Positions 5,529-5,699 of a stretch of DNA of 5,699 bases are shown here, piece after piece. The translations under genes and the position numbers were made by a program. Source of the DNA: JAICLL01 sp035252155 (GTDB taxonomy: Bacteria; Planctomycetota; Planctomycetia; Pirellulales; JAICIG01). The notes beneath the pieces were generated by a model. The model saw only the letters and a list, made by a program, of their open reading frames with translations. It did no database searches and was not told the DNA's origin. Position 1 is the first letter of the stretch. Each line of letters begins with the position of its first letter. Location of the stretch: NCBI GenBank assembly GCA_035252155.1, contig DATFDL010000110.1:1-5699 (forward strand), in the 5' to 3' direction.

Positions 5529-5560
5529 CTGTAGGGAACGCCCTCTGTGGCGTTCCGCGA
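5529..5560 (+). repeat. 32-bp palindromic element, copy C
   Basis: The copy begins CTGTAGGGAACGCC and ends GGCGTTCCGCGA. GGAACGCC (5535-5542) and GGCGTTCC (5549-5556) form a perfect 8-bp stem with the 6-nt loop CTCTGT. It fills half of the 63-bp gap between the partial gene on the right and the dehydratase gene, ending 1 bp from the former's stop codon. If the two genes share a transcript, the hairpin lies in the dehydratase leader. Confidence 0.87.
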
Positions 5561-5561
5561 T

Positions 5562-5699
5562 CTACTTGGCCGACCCCTGTTTTTTCTGTCGCTCCTTTTT
5601 CGCCTGGAACAAATCAGCGCCGCGGGGCGGCGCGGGCTCGTCGGCGATTTTGTAGATTTTATTGCCGGCCTCGTCGAGCTCCTCCGAGAGCAGCGGCGC
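5562..5699 (-). CDS. 3' end of an unidentified gene (partial)
   Basis: The minus strand is open from the window edge through 45 codons to TAG at 5564-5562. The frame begins exactly at the edge. The peptide starts APLLSEELDEAGNKIYKIAD, continues EPAPPRGADLFQ, and ends AKKERQKKQGSAK. This looks like a real C-terminus: an acidic, Pro-containing segment followed by a charged Lys/Gln/Arg tail, with codon use like the other genes. I do not recognise the family from this fragment. The gene lies 63 bp upstream of the dehydratase on the same strand and may be in the same operon. Confidence 0.75.
   Translation of the reverse strand, partial: APLLSEELDEAGNKIYKIADEPAPPRGADLFQAKKERQKKQGSAK

Overview
The window reads as a GC-rich bacterial chromosome segment, most likely from a planctomycete of the Pirellulales type. 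This placement is inference. It rests on a MacA-like adaptor carrying a Gly/Pro-rich tail with paired EF-hands, a sugar-acid dehydratase of the enolase superfamily with a Tat signal, weak Shine-Dalgarno sequences, and intergenic spaces filled with short palindromic GC-rich repeats. Every gene I can support lies on the minus strand, so transcription runs from right to left.

From right to left the layout is as follows. (1) The last 45 codons of an unidentified protein (5699-5562). (2) A 63-bp gap that holds one copy of a 32-bp hairpin repeat. (3) A complete D-galactonate dehydratase-like gene (5498-4254) with a Tat signal and all expected metal and catalytic residues. (4) A gap of about 460 bp (4253-3793) with no convincing gene. 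It is packed with at least three families of short repeats and a further hairpin, and the dehydratase stop codon lies inside one of these repeats. (5) A MacA/HlyD-type membrane-fusion protein (about 3792-1849) with a C-terminal EF-hand pair. (6) A 58-bp gap filled by a degenerate seven-base repeat. (7) A MacB/FtsX-type permease without an ATPase domain (1790-459). (8) An inverted repeat downstream of the permease, then tRNA-Ser(UGA) at 270-184, then 183 bp (1-183) in which I see no gene.

The adaptor and permease almost certainly form two parts of one ABC-type efflux or envelope transport complex: the adaptor spans the periplasm and the permease sits in the inner membrane. The cognate ATP-binding subunit is not encoded between them or next to them here, so it must be supplied from elsewhere. 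The dehydratase is probably unrelated in function and belongs to sugar-acid catabolism, apparently outside the cytoplasm.

I found no CRISPR array, transposase or phage gene. The features that best reward a second look are the repeat families. In one of them, two copies differ by a paired change that preserves the hairpin. The EF-hand extension on the adaptor is the other. I do not see convincing evidence for a wholly new multi-gene system.
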